DNA of 64,000 nt, from contig NGZR01000001.1 of the NCBI GenBank assembly GCA_002197995.1, positions 14,093,501 to 14,157,500 of the forward strand. Reading direction: 5' to 3'. The stretch is from Gaeumannomyces sp. JS-464 (Eukaryota; Ascomycota; Sordariomycetes; Magnaporthales; Magnaporthaceae). The notes beneath the pieces were generated by a model, which was given only the letters and a program-made list of their open reading frames with translations, was not told where the DNA came from and searched no databases. A program made the translations under genes and the position numbers. Below, in pieces: positions 12,314 through 24,334 of the stretch. Each line of letters begins with the position of its first letter. The stretch's first letter is position 1.

Positions 12314-12896
12314 GCTGAGGCTGCTTGCTGGTATTTGGGCTCGACTGGCTACCTATGGTTCAGGGGCGGAGCATGGAGGCGAGAGGTGTGCGAAGGAACC
12401 TAGACGTAGAAGACGGTCTGAAAATGAGCGGCTCGGATTTTGGTGGGATCTGCTTCCAGCTCATTACGTAGGGACGCGGCAACCAAACAGGCAGGCGCGG
12501 TTCTAGGCTGCCATCGCGAGCCATACCCAGCCAGACGGTTGGCGCCCTAAGATAGGAAGGAGCAGATGGATGGCGAGTCGACAATGGGTCATATGCTTTA
12601 CCTGGCACCTAACATTCAGTATTTCCATGGTTATCATCTGCCTCCCCGATGGGACGGCCTACAACCTCAAGCGACGAGAGCAATGACACGAAAGCCGCAG
12701 AGCGAAAGTCGAGAAAATAAAATAGAGCTATTTCGTAGTAGGTACCCTTCGCCTCTTCCCAAGCCAGTCTAAATGCAAAGGGCCAAAACAAAATCTTTTA
12801 GTAATAGCGGAAGACAGAAGATAATTCATTCGTACACGAGAAAAATTCCGGCTTGCAAGAACCAAAACCCAGACAGTCCCTTTTGTAGTATCGGTA
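12314..12896. promoter_or_regulatory. Spacer with the probable promoter of the 272-aa gene
   Basis: This is a 583-bp interval between two minus-strand genes. It probably includes the 3' UTR of the small gene ending at 12897 and the promoter of the gene starting at 12313. No open frame with coding character is seen. Confidence 0.4.
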
Positions 12897-13348
12897 TTAC
12901 ATCATGCTCGTGCGGACAGGGTTAAAGAAGGGAACAAGGAAAACACGAGAAAAAGAAGTCTGTCTATGACGAACCCTGTCCGCAACCCAATTGAAATCTG
13001 TTTGCAATTCTTGCCATCCGTAGTCGTCATATCCCCAACCTGCAAGAGGAAACACACAAAAAGAAGGAATATGTCTGTGTCGGGAAGAAGTAGAGATAAA
13101 GCGGCCCTGGCCGCTGCTGTGCTATGTCCAAGCACGCCATGCGTAGGGCTGCCGATGAAGGAGATGGATGAAGGAGGAGAACGGCAGATAGGTGTAGTCC
13201 AAGACTTACGCGATACAAATCATCGTCGTGAGGTTGATTCCGCCGTCTTCCCGGAACACAGGGCTAAAAAAGCAGCGAAACTGGTTGCTAGCCCCACAAG
13301 AGAACATATGAGAGTAAAGAGCAGTATAGATTGTGAGATGGCAGACAT
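12897..13348 (-). CDS. Probable small membrane or secreted protein, about 91 aa
   Basis: I do not recognise the family. Exon 1 runs 13348-13217 and begins MSAISQSILLF in good context (CAGAATGTC). It encodes one hydrophobic segment (about residues 6-27), either a membrane anchor or a signal peptide. Exon 2 (13039-12897) encodes a WGYDDYGWQELQ-type tail ending at TAA. The intron 13216-13040 has a donor at GTATCG and a clean TTGCAG acceptor. A GTAAGT lies 8 bases further on and is an alternative donor, but its phase does not fit. Exon 1 needs one more base in the T run (A6 at 13266-13271 on the plus strand) to stay open, the same kind of break seen in undoubted genes nearby. With it the product is 91 aa and both phases close. 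The gene lies just downstream of, and on the same strand as, the PSP1-domain gene. Confidence 0.45.
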
Positions 13349-13653
13349 TCTGTATTTGTTTCGAGGGTCGTGTGGCGAGCCGAGGCCTTGGGTGGCCAGC
13401 CATATTTGTAGCAACGATGCTTCACCTCGGTCCTGGTTGGAATAATATTCTTGGGTGTTTTTATTTTTCACTTACGCTCTCAGGGAGATGAGGTGGTGGG
13501 CGTTATGGTTGAGAGGTGGAACGCAAGCGAATGCGCGGGATCCAGAAAGGGTGCGAAGAGCCATGGGAATGAGTGAAGCGGGCCCATGGATCCCAAACGA
13601 GAAGAGGGAGGAGGCTGGTGGCCGCAGGTCGGTCGATAGCAAGCTTCTTCAAA
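13349..13653. other. Spacer between the PSP1-domain gene and the small membrane protein gene
   Basis: This 305-bp interval separates two genes on the minus strand. It should contain the 3' UTR of the upstream gene and a compact promoter for the 91-aa protein. Nothing else is visible. Confidence 0.4.
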
Positions 13654-15559
13654 TCAGCGCGAGTTGAGAGACAAGCCCTGGAAAGCGGCAGCCATGTCGC
13701 CAGGCGCGACGAGTGGCGGGACTCCTTGATCGTGCTGGCTAGCCCCGCCAGACTGCGGGGTCGGAAGACGTGCACGCATCGACGCGTAGTCGACAACCCC
13801 TGGGTGGAAGCTGGCTGGGTAGGAGTCGACGGTAGGAACTATGCCCGCCGTATAAGGCACCCCGGTGCCCGTGGCAGGCCTGCCAGCGTTTGCGAAGGCA
13901 TTGTACGGGGCATATTGGTAGCCCGACGTGGCGGCATAGCCCGCTGTTGGCACGGCAGACCGGTCAACGCTAAACTGTTGAGGGAAGGCGGCAGCTGGCG
14001 ACTGAAAGGTGCGGTTTGACTGTGGCTCGGCCTGTGTGTTTTGCCGTCGTCAGAGTTGGCACCGCCGCGGCCCACTCCAACTGCGCCAGGACCGATGCCA
14101 CTGGGCGCTTGCAGCCCCAGCGGCTGACTCGCAAAGGACGCCGGGTTGATGGCCGACATCCAGATCCTGGTCTTATAGATCTTGAAGAGATCCGTCACCA
14201 GAGAATTGAAGTTGATGTATGAATCAGCAAAATAGTAAAACGTCAACTTCTTCCAGTCCCTGTCACAGTTAAAACGCGGCTAGTGTTAGTCCTTGATCGT
14301 GAGGCTAAAGGGCCAGCGAATGTTTGGGAGGAAGGGAGGCGCTTACATCTGGAACTCGGCGTCGAGAATCTCCATATTGAGGCCATGCTCCTTGACTTTC
14401 TGCATGCAGACCCGCTTCGCCTTCGCCTCATTGCCTTCTTTGTCCCGCAGCGCGTGGATCTCGTGGTTCTGAGCAAGCCGCTTTATGAGCTTGGGCTTCA
14501 GCTCGCCAGCGTTGGGCTCTTGCATATGATGCTGACCGGGAGGCCCCATGCCGCCGACGGCGCTGCCCTGAAGGCCGTTGGATGCCGCCATGAGCCCCGC
14601 GCCGACACCATCCTGCGCAACGCCTGCGTTCTGCGAGTACATCATGAGCCACTTGTAGTGCTCCTCGGCGAAGTGCTCCTTTTGTCGCTTGGCCTCGACC
14701 CAGTCGACATTGTCGGCCGCTACAGTTCCCAGGTCTGTTCCACGGTCCGCCTCAACGATAACCAGATCGCCAGGCTTGACTGTCAGGCCCGTGCCCTCCT
14801 GGATGTAGAAGACGTCGGCCCTGGCACACTTGAAGAGGACGACATGCAGCGGCGTCGAGCGATTCGGCTGTGTGATCCCATACATGGCCCGATGGGGCGA
14901 GGCAGGGCGGTTGGAGAATGGAGCGTGCAGCGCATACGAGTACGGACTGCCGAACGCATGGTGCCCCATAGCCTGCTGCTGTTGCGGAGCGCTTGCAATA
15001 CTCGCCGCACCGGTGAAATAGGGCGCTAGCAGACTCGAGTTAGCTGGCGCACTTCGAGGGTGAGCGACTGCTGGGATGCAAACACGTGACTGAAACTTAC
15101 CGTGGTTTGTGGCGGGGAACGCAGGGTTGTCGGGAAACGGTGAGTTGAAGTCCTGCGCGGGCTGCGGCTCCTGGGTAATCCCTTCGTGGGCCAAGACCTG
15201 GTCGCCGAGAGAGCTGATCGATGGCTGCCTCTGCGGAACATCGGCAAACGAATGCCTACGGCTCTGGGGAAGGTCTCCGAGACCAGGAAAGCCCAGCGAG
15301 CTCTGCCAATACGCCTTCTTGACGTTCTCCAGCTTCCTGTTTTCTACGGTGAACGGCGAGCGGAAGTGGGGGCACCCGCGCCATACTCGCTCATCCGCCG
15401 ACCCAGCGCTCTTCTGGCTGCAAGATCGCTTCCATCGAGTGATTCATCCAACTCGTCAATAGCATAGTCCAGCTCCTCTGACACAGGCACCTGGATACCA
15501 TATCCATTGCCCAGTCCATAGCCGGTAGATGCTCTGGGTCGCAGGCGGGAGTTGTGATA

Positions 15560-15617
<58 letters not shown>

Positions 15618-15635
15618 TGCTGTTGTTGCTGTTGT

Positions 15636-15671
<36 letters not shown>

Positions 15672-16560
15672 CGGAGCAGCTGATTCTCCCTCGTCAACAT
15701 CTCGATTGTCCTGTCGACAGACTGGTGCTGGCTCCCCTGCAGAGATTCACCGCTCTCCTCATCGTCGTCATCGACCTCCTTGACCTTACCAGCATGCCTT
15801 CGTTAGACATCTCACTGAGCATGCTAGGCCGTGAGGGGCGGTGCTGGAGTCCAGAATGCGGAAGCGGCCGAGATCGTCCGCCCAGGATGGCCGAGCCACC
15901 CATCGCACCTGTCGTTGAGTCAGGATCGAGCTGGCCGACCGAATATGATTGCGAACGATACGTCTTGGGCGTGGGGTAGAGGGATCGCAAAAGGTATTTG
16001 CGGATTCGGAGCATCCCTGGGTCCTGGAGAGGTCTGGGGTGGGCCGACGTCGGATGCGGGGAAGAAAGAGCCGCTGGATCCAGGAGGATGGAGCGAGGTT
16101 GGCGAGGGCAGAACTTCGGAGAGCCTAGACGGCGGCTCCTTCCTCCCGTATTCCATATGGCCGTGCCCCAGGAGAAGGCGCTCGAGGCGGTATGGGCACG
16201 ACTCAAGACGGCTGGGTTGGAGTGAGCACCCCAGGCGCCAACGCCGGACTCGACTGAGGGGGTACTCGGGTGGGAAGCCGTCGGAGACATGTTGCTGCTG
16301 GCAAAGGACCCTTTCCTGGGACGGCTAGCAGTTTGGCTCGTATCGTTCAACCACGACGCCCGGCGGACAGGCTTGTGTTGTGGGACGGACGGCTGTGGTT
16401 GGTCCTGGCGGTTCTCCGCTTCGTCCTCCGAGCTTGCCAGAGCCTCCGAGTCGGGGGTCGCCCGCCGATTCAATTTGTCCAGCAGGCCGTTCGCTGTGGC
16501 CGCAGTGAGGCCTGAAACGGCTTTAGACGGGGCACCGGCCTTGAGCGTGCCGGAGCTCAT
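13654..16560 (-). CDS. PSP1 C-terminal-domain protein with polyglutamine tract
   Basis: Exons are 16560-15101, 15025-14347 and 14259-13654, with introns 15100-15026 and 14346-14260. The central region, from about TPLHVVLFKCARADVFYI to DWKKLTFYYFADSYI, is the PSP1 C-terminal domain. That domain is found in yeast Psp1, a high-copy suppressor of DNA polymerase alpha mutations. The N-terminal half is Ser/Pro-rich low complexity with KVKEVDDDDEE and ENQLLR, followed by about 44 glutamines at about 15557-15676. The C-terminus after the domain is Gly/Ser/Ala/Tyr-rich. Five frame breaks occur: at 16145-16147, about 15971-15980, 15789-15790, 15368-15372 (G5, expected 6) and about 13972-13974. Allowing for these, the three exons close in phase at about 915 aa. 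The conserved text on both sides of each break argues for sequence errors. The biochemical role in filamentous fungi is not known to me. Confidence 0.85.
15557..15676 (-). repeat. CAG/CAA trinucleotide repeat encoding polyglutamine
   Basis: This is an in-frame run of roughly 40-44 glutamine codons inside the PSP1-domain gene. CAG and CAA are mixed, so it is not a pure repeat. Length is likely to vary between strains. Confidence 0.9.
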
Positions 16561-19500
16561 CGTCTGTGAGGGGTACAAGGTTATGAGCGATGGGACGACA
16601 ACGACGCCTCATACACACCGGATCCTTTCTGAAGGAAAAGGATAGATCGTCCCGGGACGCACGGCTGCTCGCCGGGACGGTTGTCAGGCAGCAAGGATGC
16701 CCGATCTGGCTGCCGGTGCTCAAGCGACGGGGAGTCCGCTCGGTGCGTGCTTGTTTCTTGCGTGCTTTCTGTGAAAGCGAGGATGACTCCACAACCAAGA
16801 ATTATGATGAATGAGAGTGGTTACCAAGTCTGCAACATGATCGGGTTAGCAAATGAGCTTGAGCGTACCGGTGGGATTGCCGTATCCGCAAAAAGCGCCA
16901 GGGTAAGCTGCGTGTCGCTGCTGTGGGCGACACGAGAAAGCCAAAAAGCGAAGCGGACACCGGCAGCCAAATTGGAGAGGGGCTCTAATTTGCCGCCGCA
17001 TCGGCCGTCCAGCAATGGTTGACGGGATTGCCCGAGCGACCGTGGCAAACCGATTCCCGCGCACCCCGGCATCCCCAGACCATTGCGCACTTGCCCGGCT
17101 GGGTACGGCATCTGGCCTGTTTGAAACATCGCTTGCGTGCAGCCTCAGATCCGTTTCCCGTAGCCGCCTGCTGCGCCCGCAGGCTCGACGAAAACCGGCC
17201 ACCGTGGTGGGTGGCGCCAACTTGGCAGGCCGCGCACACACGAAACACCAGGAGATCTGGAGAGCGAGGCGACCGGAATAGCAAGGGTAGTAGCGATCGC
17301 AACAAGGGTGAGGGTGCAGCGAAGAAAAAGAAGCAACAAAACCTACCAGCCGATGTGCAGATGATTCAGATCTATAGGTCGGAGGGGTATCTGAAAGAAA
17401 GTGATAGTCTAGAAGCTCGAGGCCGTCGGGCGCGTCGTCGTAAAAATAAGAAAGAAATGCACCCCCGTTGCGTCGGTTCTGGGAAACGCCACTGTCTTTG
17501 TCCTCTTCTTTTTTTTAGGCGTGCGAGCCTAGGCCTGCTCGCGTCGTCGTGTGTCGTGCGTCGTCAGAAGTGTGGGGCGCCGTGGATGATTAACATGGAC
17601 AGTTGCAGAGTCCAGGTTGATGCGTGGAAAATAGAAATATTGAGGGAAAAGCCAGATGGCAGGCAGGGAAGTTGGGTGGGAAGAGAATCGACGGAATTAC
17701 GGCGGGTAATCGCTGGAAGGGTATAAAGTCGCCCAAGTCTAAAAGCCCGCCTCTAGAAACCCACACAATCCTCTTGGAAAGTTATAATTTTTTTGTCGCT
17801 CTCGTTTTCTCGCTGTATTTTTTCTTCTCTTTTTCTTCCTTCTTTCCTCCCTGAATTAGGTAGGGCGCGGGGCGTGATGGATGAGTGAGATGGAGGGAAA
17901 AGATGGAACAAAAAGAAATGGTCGGGGAGAATGCGGCCTGGCCTTGCACAGCAGCTCCAGCTTTTCTTGGGCCACGACGGGTTGCAACGGAGCTATGCGT
18001 GGCCCATTGTTGGCGCCGGCTGATGGGCTGTCGCACTGGCTGGAGGCACAACGGAGACGCTTTCTGACTGTGTGGGCTGGGGAGAGCGGTTGCAGCGCAG
18101 GCTTGGTTGTCTGACAAGAACAATATGGACAAAAAGGGTGGCAGGCAATTGGGCGACGGGTGGTGATGGCGGAGAGGGTGCGCGCCTCGTCGGTCCAGTC
18201 CAGGTCAAGTCTCTCTTGACACGCGCACTCCAGATCGACGGTCGGGCGGCACTCGAGAGGCTAGCACTAGATGGGGATTTGAGGGCGAGAGGGAGAGAAG
18301 CAGATAGGCAGGTTTGCGAGGTCGGGGTCGGGTATGCAGAGGCGACAGGAGCTTCGTCTTTAGCTTAGCAGCGCGCCGCTAATAAAGTAACAACAGCTGG
18401 CGGGCCTGGGAGTTTGGGGTGGGCGGTTTGAAAGAGGGGTCGATCCGGCTGGGTGTGGTGGTCTGTGTTTCTTCAACGTCCAATGTGGCTGGGCACTGCA
18501 GCTGGGCACCGGCCGCGGCCAGACCAGACAGAGAGACACCAGACGCTAGCGGCGAGGGGGCCGACTGGATCAGAGCCTGAACGCTGGGGCAACCAAATTC
18601 TGGAGTGTGGTTTTTCTGGAAATGTTTCTGTTTCTTTTCTGTTTCTGCAGCGCCTCGCTGATTGGCCGCAAACTTTAGGTCGCTGCGGGTGATGCTGATG
18701 CAGATGCGGATGCCGTTGATGCTGCCTATTGTTGGTGGCCGAGGATCATGACGGCTGGAGATGTTGAATGTCCTAAACAAGAAATGCTGGAGGTGACGAC
18801 TTCGCAGTTGGTCCTCGGGGTGGGACGCATCAAGGAGGAGCCAAGATGCGGAGACGGGAAACAAGGCTGATCGAATTGAAGAATGAAGAAAAAAGAAAGA
18901 AAAAAAAAAAAAAAAAGAAAGATGGATGGGCCCGATCAGAAAAGGGCAAAGACCGAGAGAGCCAGCCCACTGCGAGCTCGCCTTAGGCTGACCAGGTGAG
19001 GAGAACAAAGTGGATAAGATTCAGGCGAGGCCGCCTTGGACGACGGGCAGGTATGGAGGTGGTGTCTCGTCAAGGTGTGTGTGCGCTGGGATGCCCTTCC
19101 AGCTGAGCCCGTCTCTCTCTCGCGTGCGCGTGCGCGTGCTCTCTCGCTGCTCTCCCCGCAATGCGATGATGCCGTCCGTGTGCTGGCTAGGTAGGTATTT
19201 GTTCTTGGTTCGCTACCAGCGGGCGAGTTTGTGGGTGTCCTCTCTGCCTTTTTCTCTCTCCGCTTCCCAATGCCAAAAGCTTCAAGCCGTCCCAGGACGT
19301 CTGGCTAGCAGCGCGGGAAGGGAGGGGTGCAATAAATGAATTGCATATCCACCCATCCCCACTCGACCCGTCTTTGCCTCCTTGATCTGGTCCACAGAGG
19401 GGCTGAGCTTGACCTGCAGCAGACTCAAAAGGGGTCACAAGGGGGTGAAGCCACCAACTTTGAGGCCCTCTGAGTGGCTCAAACCAAGGGCAAACTTTTC

Positions 19501-22500
19501 CCAGCTTGCCTCCAAGCCGTGATGCGCTTCGCTGCTGCCCGCTCACACCCCAGTCGAATCGCATCATCGCAACTTTTATCTTGTTCAGCCAGAGCTGGAG
19601 CCGGGATTATACCTGGATCTGTCTCTGCCGTTGGGCTTGAGATGTTATACTATCGAGAAGATAAGCTTCGATTTTGCGTACATCAACGGCCGACTGTAGA
19701 TTTCCTTTTTTTTTTCTTTCCTTTTTTTTTTTTTTTTTTCTTTTTTTTTCTCCCCGCCCTTCTGGGCTAGCCAGAACGCGAGTGAGACAAGCCATCGTAA
19801 TCTGTCTGCCCCTCTCAGTGACGTCGGGGTTTCGGTCCACAAACGCCCTAAGCAGGGCACGCAAGCACCATGTCCTCCGCAGGCGAGGCCTTGAATATAT
19901 TCGACCTTGCTGTGGTGGCACGCTTCACTTTCGCCTCTCCATCTCCCCAATTTCGTCGGCAGTCATCTCGGCTTTGGGTAGGCGATAAGGTAACTCTACC
20001 CAACAGGATGGATGCCTCAAACGGGTGCGGCTCTCTCTAGGGGATGGCTGTCGGTCCAGCCGGCTCACTCAGCAGAACATCGTGCCTGGGTCCAGCGATG
20101 GTCCCTGGAGGAGCCGGCGCCGGCGCAAAGTCTGATTTATTGATGACGAGACGGGTGTGTTGGCTTTAGTGTCCGGCCAGCCATCACCCAACCCGTCGCG
20201 GACCTACTGAGCCAGCAAGGTTGTCTGCACTCCTTCGGAGAGCTCACCTCTGCCTGACCACGGATCCCTCCGCCGCAACGCCGATTCCCAGGCCGTTTGT
20301 TCGACAAGCGACGTGCATCGCGCGCACGGATACATAACCCTCCCTTCCTCTCAAGCACGGCCCCGGCTCGATCAATACGACACACAGTCTCGTTGCTTTC
20401 AAAACCACAGGATTCCAACCGTCTGATCTTTGACCGGCCAGCCGGGCGTGGTCCAGATACAACATACAAAGACAGGCAATCAGGGCGAGACCGACCGACC
20501 GATCTGGTCGGCGCAAGATGTTGGCCTGGAGGAGGGCCCATCATCGTCGAAGCACCCATCTGCAGAAACCGAGGGAGGGGGACCCCGGCACTTGCAGGAA
20601 AAAGGGCCCCCTATGATCTGCATCATGGTAACATGAACCCATCGAAGCGGCGTCTCTCGCGGCCGCTGATACACTGGAGGAGACGCCGCGTTGCCGTTTG
20701 GTGCATATGCCACCGGACAGGAAAGGAGGCGATGTCCTCGCCCCGTACGATATGCACAAGGGATATTGTATACGTACGCCGTGCACGCCAATCCCGTGTG
20801 CATACGGCTCTCTTCGATGCGCAGAATGAGGAGACTGCTGCAGCAATGGCAGGCGCAACGTCAGCAGCAGGCCCAAGAGATCCAGGCCCGCCCCTTTAAC
20901 AAGGTACTCCGCACCTGCTGGTGGTTGCACATGCTATGTATGGACTTCGCTCGACTGGACGCAGCACGTCGTAGCTGTCACCCCTTGAACCCAGAGCGCA
21001 CAAGCACCGGCAGACGCTTGTGGTCCGATGAGGGGTGGGGCCACCGGGGATAACGACATCGAGATGGACGTTCAGCACCGGGATTTGCGAGATACGTACG
21101 ATCCATGCCATGGATAACCGGACGGTAGGCAAAACTGGCTTTCCCACGCTGCTTGGTCATAGTAATGTCCCCAACAGGCCACTTTCCTTTCCGCCGGGCC
21201 AGACGCCTTTCAAGGCCACCCCTCGGGCTGGCTGGCGCGTTCTGGCTGGCATGAGGCCGGAGAGGGAAAACGAAAAAAAAAAAAGAGAGAAAAAAAAAGG
21301 GGGGGGGGGGGGGGGGGACTCCCCCACAGTGCCGCAACAGCACACATCACGCGCCCTTTCCTTTTCGGGGCATCGTGCCAAGAAGAGAAGAGACACAAAG
21401 CATGTTTCTCGTAGGGTGTGCCGACGGGGCGATTGATGAGATGCATAGCAGCGGAGTGGTGGTGGTGGTGGTGGGAGAGGCCATCGTTCTGCATGAAGCA
21501 AATGGAGAGCTGGCTTCATTTTATGTGCAGCACGCCGTGCAGACGAGGTGGTGGGAGTGCAATTTAATCCTCTGCGGTTCTTTCTCCGACGGGCGGTTGA
21601 CCTCCTCTTTCCCGCCTCTATCTAAGGTCGAGCGAGACGTGCAGGGAAATGGCCGAAAGGAATCGAGCGTCTCCTCCCTTGCATCTCGCCCATCCATTCC
21701 AACACGCACCACAAAGCGGACAGGAGGCAATTTGAGAAATCACGTAAAAATGAGTGTGTGCCGCTTTGTGAAGGCTAAACGGAGGGCTGGGGCACCCCCG
21801 CCCAGCGCAGTCGTGCCACCACCGTGCACCGAGAGCCTGCTGCGGGAGGCTGATCCTACCCCGATTGGCGCATCGATGGCGGGTCGCGGCCCCAGACCAA
21901 AGCAGATGGGAATCCCCAGCCACCACACCACCTGATGTCGGGTGCAGTTTTGCGACGTGCACTCTTCGTCGCTTCTGGCTCCTTGCCCCAGCCACTCTCA
22001 AAACCGACCAAATGTGGTAAAAGTAAACGCTGTCATTACATATGTTTTAAATAAAGAAAGATGGGGGATCAAAAAAAAAAAAGAAAAAAAAAGGTATATG
22101 AGGGAGAAAAACGAAAAGAATAACGCCCTGTCCCTCATGGTTTGCTCTCGCCGCTCCCTCCCTTTCCATCCTCATCCCCTCTTCCCGCTCTGGAGCCTTA
22201 CCCCGGATTCTCATCCGCGCCCGCCCGCGATCCAATTGGTCCCCTCTGGGAATTCATAGGCTCACGCCCCTAGCTTCCCACCAGGAGCTCAACAGCCGCT
22301 CACGTGCCCTCATTTTATCCAAGTCTTGCATGAGGGGAAAGAAGAAAGAGAAAAAAAAAACAAAGAAAAGAAAAAGAAAAAAAAACAATGAGAAAAAGAA
22401 CCGGGCGAGAAAAAGCAAATCCAAGATTGGGGAGGGATGTCCGGGTGCGAAATCTACCCCTTTCCTCGCGGTGCCCTGCAGTAGCTCGACCATCATCTGG

Positions 22501-22703
22501 CTAAATTGGCTTCTGCAGGAGCAATGCATGACACGATGTGCTGCAATGCCCGTCGTCTATGACCTCCATGCGATACCTGCGGAGAACCCAATCGCACTTG
22601 GTATTCAACCCAGCATTTTCGCATTAGGTACTTATAACGCACACGTTTTCGTACACATTCTACCTAAGCGGCATGCGTTCCCCCGGGGGTGCACGGTGTC
22701 CTT
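16561..22703. other. 6.1-kb gene-free interval
   Basis: No supported gene. The open frames on both strands are short, overlapping and compositionally unlike the genes around them. The part next to 16560 (up to about 18.4 kb) probably includes the promoter and a long 5' leader of the PSP1-domain gene. The rest holds A-runs (about 18901-18916, 22071-22090, 22349-22387), a C/T-rich tract (about 19702-19752), 19 G at 21299-21317, and a GTGGTG microsatellite at 21457-21473. Confidence 0.5.
21299..21317. repeat. Poly-G tract, 19 bases, after an A-rich stretch
   Basis: A run of 19 G follows directly after an A-rich segment (about 21270-21298). This purine-only block of about 45 bases lies in the gene-free interval. 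Confidence 0.85.
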
Positions 22704-23782
22704 TTAACCAGGGATGGTGTCCAGGCTTCCCTTTCCAACCGTCGAAGGAGGCACCTCGCCCTTCTGGGCCTTCAGCTTCTCCTCAAACTTGGCAAACTCC
22801 TTCGCTGCGATCTCCTCCTCCGGATCCAGAATCTGGATCACGCCTTTGACTTCCTCAATCTGCCGAGGCACGTGGCTGTCAGAACAGGAAGACACGTGGA
22901 CTGTGGAACATGCATGCGCCGTGGCGGTTCGTCAAGGCACGGGTGATTACTTACATAGTGCATGAGCATGCCCTCGATCCCGTTCTTGAGGGTGACGGTG
23001 CTCGAGTCGCACGTCCGGCAGGCGCCGCGGAGCTTCAGCAGGACGTTGCCGTCCTCGAAGCCGCGGTACTCGATGTCGCCGCCGTCCTCCTGGATCGCGG
23101 GCCTGATGCGGGTCTCGAGCAGCTCCTTGATCATGCCCACGACCTCGCTGTCGTTCTCGTTGTAGCTGAGGCTGTCCGCCTCCCCGGCCGTCTCCTGCCC
23201 GTCCGAGGCCGCGCCGGCGCCCTCGCCCGTGCCCGCGACGCGCTCGACCACGTTGACGATCTTTTGCCCGGACGTGATGGCCTCGGTGATGAGCGAGAAG
23301 ACCTCGGGCCGGATGTGCGCCCAGTTGGCGTCGGGCGCCTTGGTCACCGTGATGAAGTCGACGCCGTAAAAGACCGAGGTGACGCCGTCAACGTTCATGA
23401 GCTGGGCTGCCAGCGGCGACGGGTAGGGGGGCGCGATGGTCGAGCGCGGGTTCAGGTACTCGATGAAGGGCGTCGAGATCCCGTCGGGCAGGACCCGGTG
23501 GTTCGGCAGGAACTTGAGCGCGTCCGGGTTCGGCGTGGTCTCGGTCTGGATGAAGATGGTCCGCCGCCCACGGCCCGCGCCGCTCAGCACCCCCCAGGGC
23601 TGCTGGTGGGGCGTGGGCCGTATCCTGGGTCTTTGCGACGACGGCGCGAAGGCGGGCGCGCTTGCGACGGTATGCGCGGCGCGCTTGCTGGCGACGTTGC
23701 GCAGGCTAGAGAGGCCGGCAGTCCTGACTGGCCGCGGGCGGGACAGGACCAGGGCGGAGGTCCGCAGGAGCCTGTTCGGCAT
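22704..23782 (-). CDS. nfu1: NFU1-type iron-sulfur cluster scaffold, mitochondrial
   Basis: This is a late-acting mitochondrial Fe-S cluster carrier that helps deliver 4Fe-4S clusters to enzymes such as lipoyl synthase. Exon 1 is 23782-22955 (276 codons). The intron 22954-22860 is GTAAGT...CGGCAG. Exon 2 is 22859-22704, giving 327 aa. Residues 1 to about 70 are Arg/Ser/Ala-rich without acidic residues, a typical matrix targeting sequence. The Nfu N domain starts at IQTETTPNPDALKFLP. The NifU-like C-terminal domain carries the cluster-binding CxxC motif (GACRTCDSSTVTLKNGIEGML). The splice choice that gives MHYIEEVKGV matches the family. The frame is intact. The gene is head to head with the HIT-finger gene, with 552 bp between their starts. 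Confidence 0.95.
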
Positions 23783-24334
23783 GGCGACGAGGGGCTTGCG
23801 ACTGAGACCTTGTCGATAGGGATTGTGTTGGAACGGCGGGTCAGGTAGGTATTCTAGACGAAGCTGCGGTACATTGCCGGTCGAGAATAGAACAGAATTG
23901 GATCGCAAGCAGTAGGTTGGTGGTTTGGACAAGACTCGATTCGCCGCCGATGGACAAGATCTCCGACCGAGCCGACGGCGAAGAAAAAAAAGTCAACTGG
24001 GCAAATGGCGATGAAGGAATTTGCGTCATATTCCCGAATGACAAGACTCCGGCCCCACATTGCCCCCGCTCCACCCGCCAGTGGTCTGTGTTCGCATGCA
24101 GGTTGGCGGGCAGCACCAACAATTTTTTATTTTTTTTTTCGATCTCCCGACGGTCAGGTCCCCGTCATCCGACACCCGGCACCGGCTGCATTTTCTGATT
24201 GGCAACTCAAATCTCCAGTGGCTCACTAGCTTTGCGGCTCAGAACGACGTCAAGTCGCACACATATCGCTCGCTTCCCCCGCCCGAGGCCGTAGCGAATT
24301 GCCCATCCACCTCGCTGTCCTGCAACCGCCAATC
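23783..24334. promoter_or_regulatory. Bidirectional promoter region of nfu1 and the HIT-finger gene
   Basis: This 552-bp region separates two divergent starts. Both 5' leaders and promoters must fit in it. A TAGGTAGGTA motif lies at 23845-23856, and a T-rich tract at 24122-24140. No further element is assigned. Confidence 0.6.

Noticed and set aside
17019..17726. Plus-strand open frame of 235 codons
   Set aside because: Composition follows the local sequence without family resemblance, and it lies in the upstream region of the PSP1-domain gene. Likely a chance frame.
20297..20899. Plus-strand open frame of 200 codons
   Set aside because: Arg/Pro-rich text without conserved pattern; no start context or introns that improve it.
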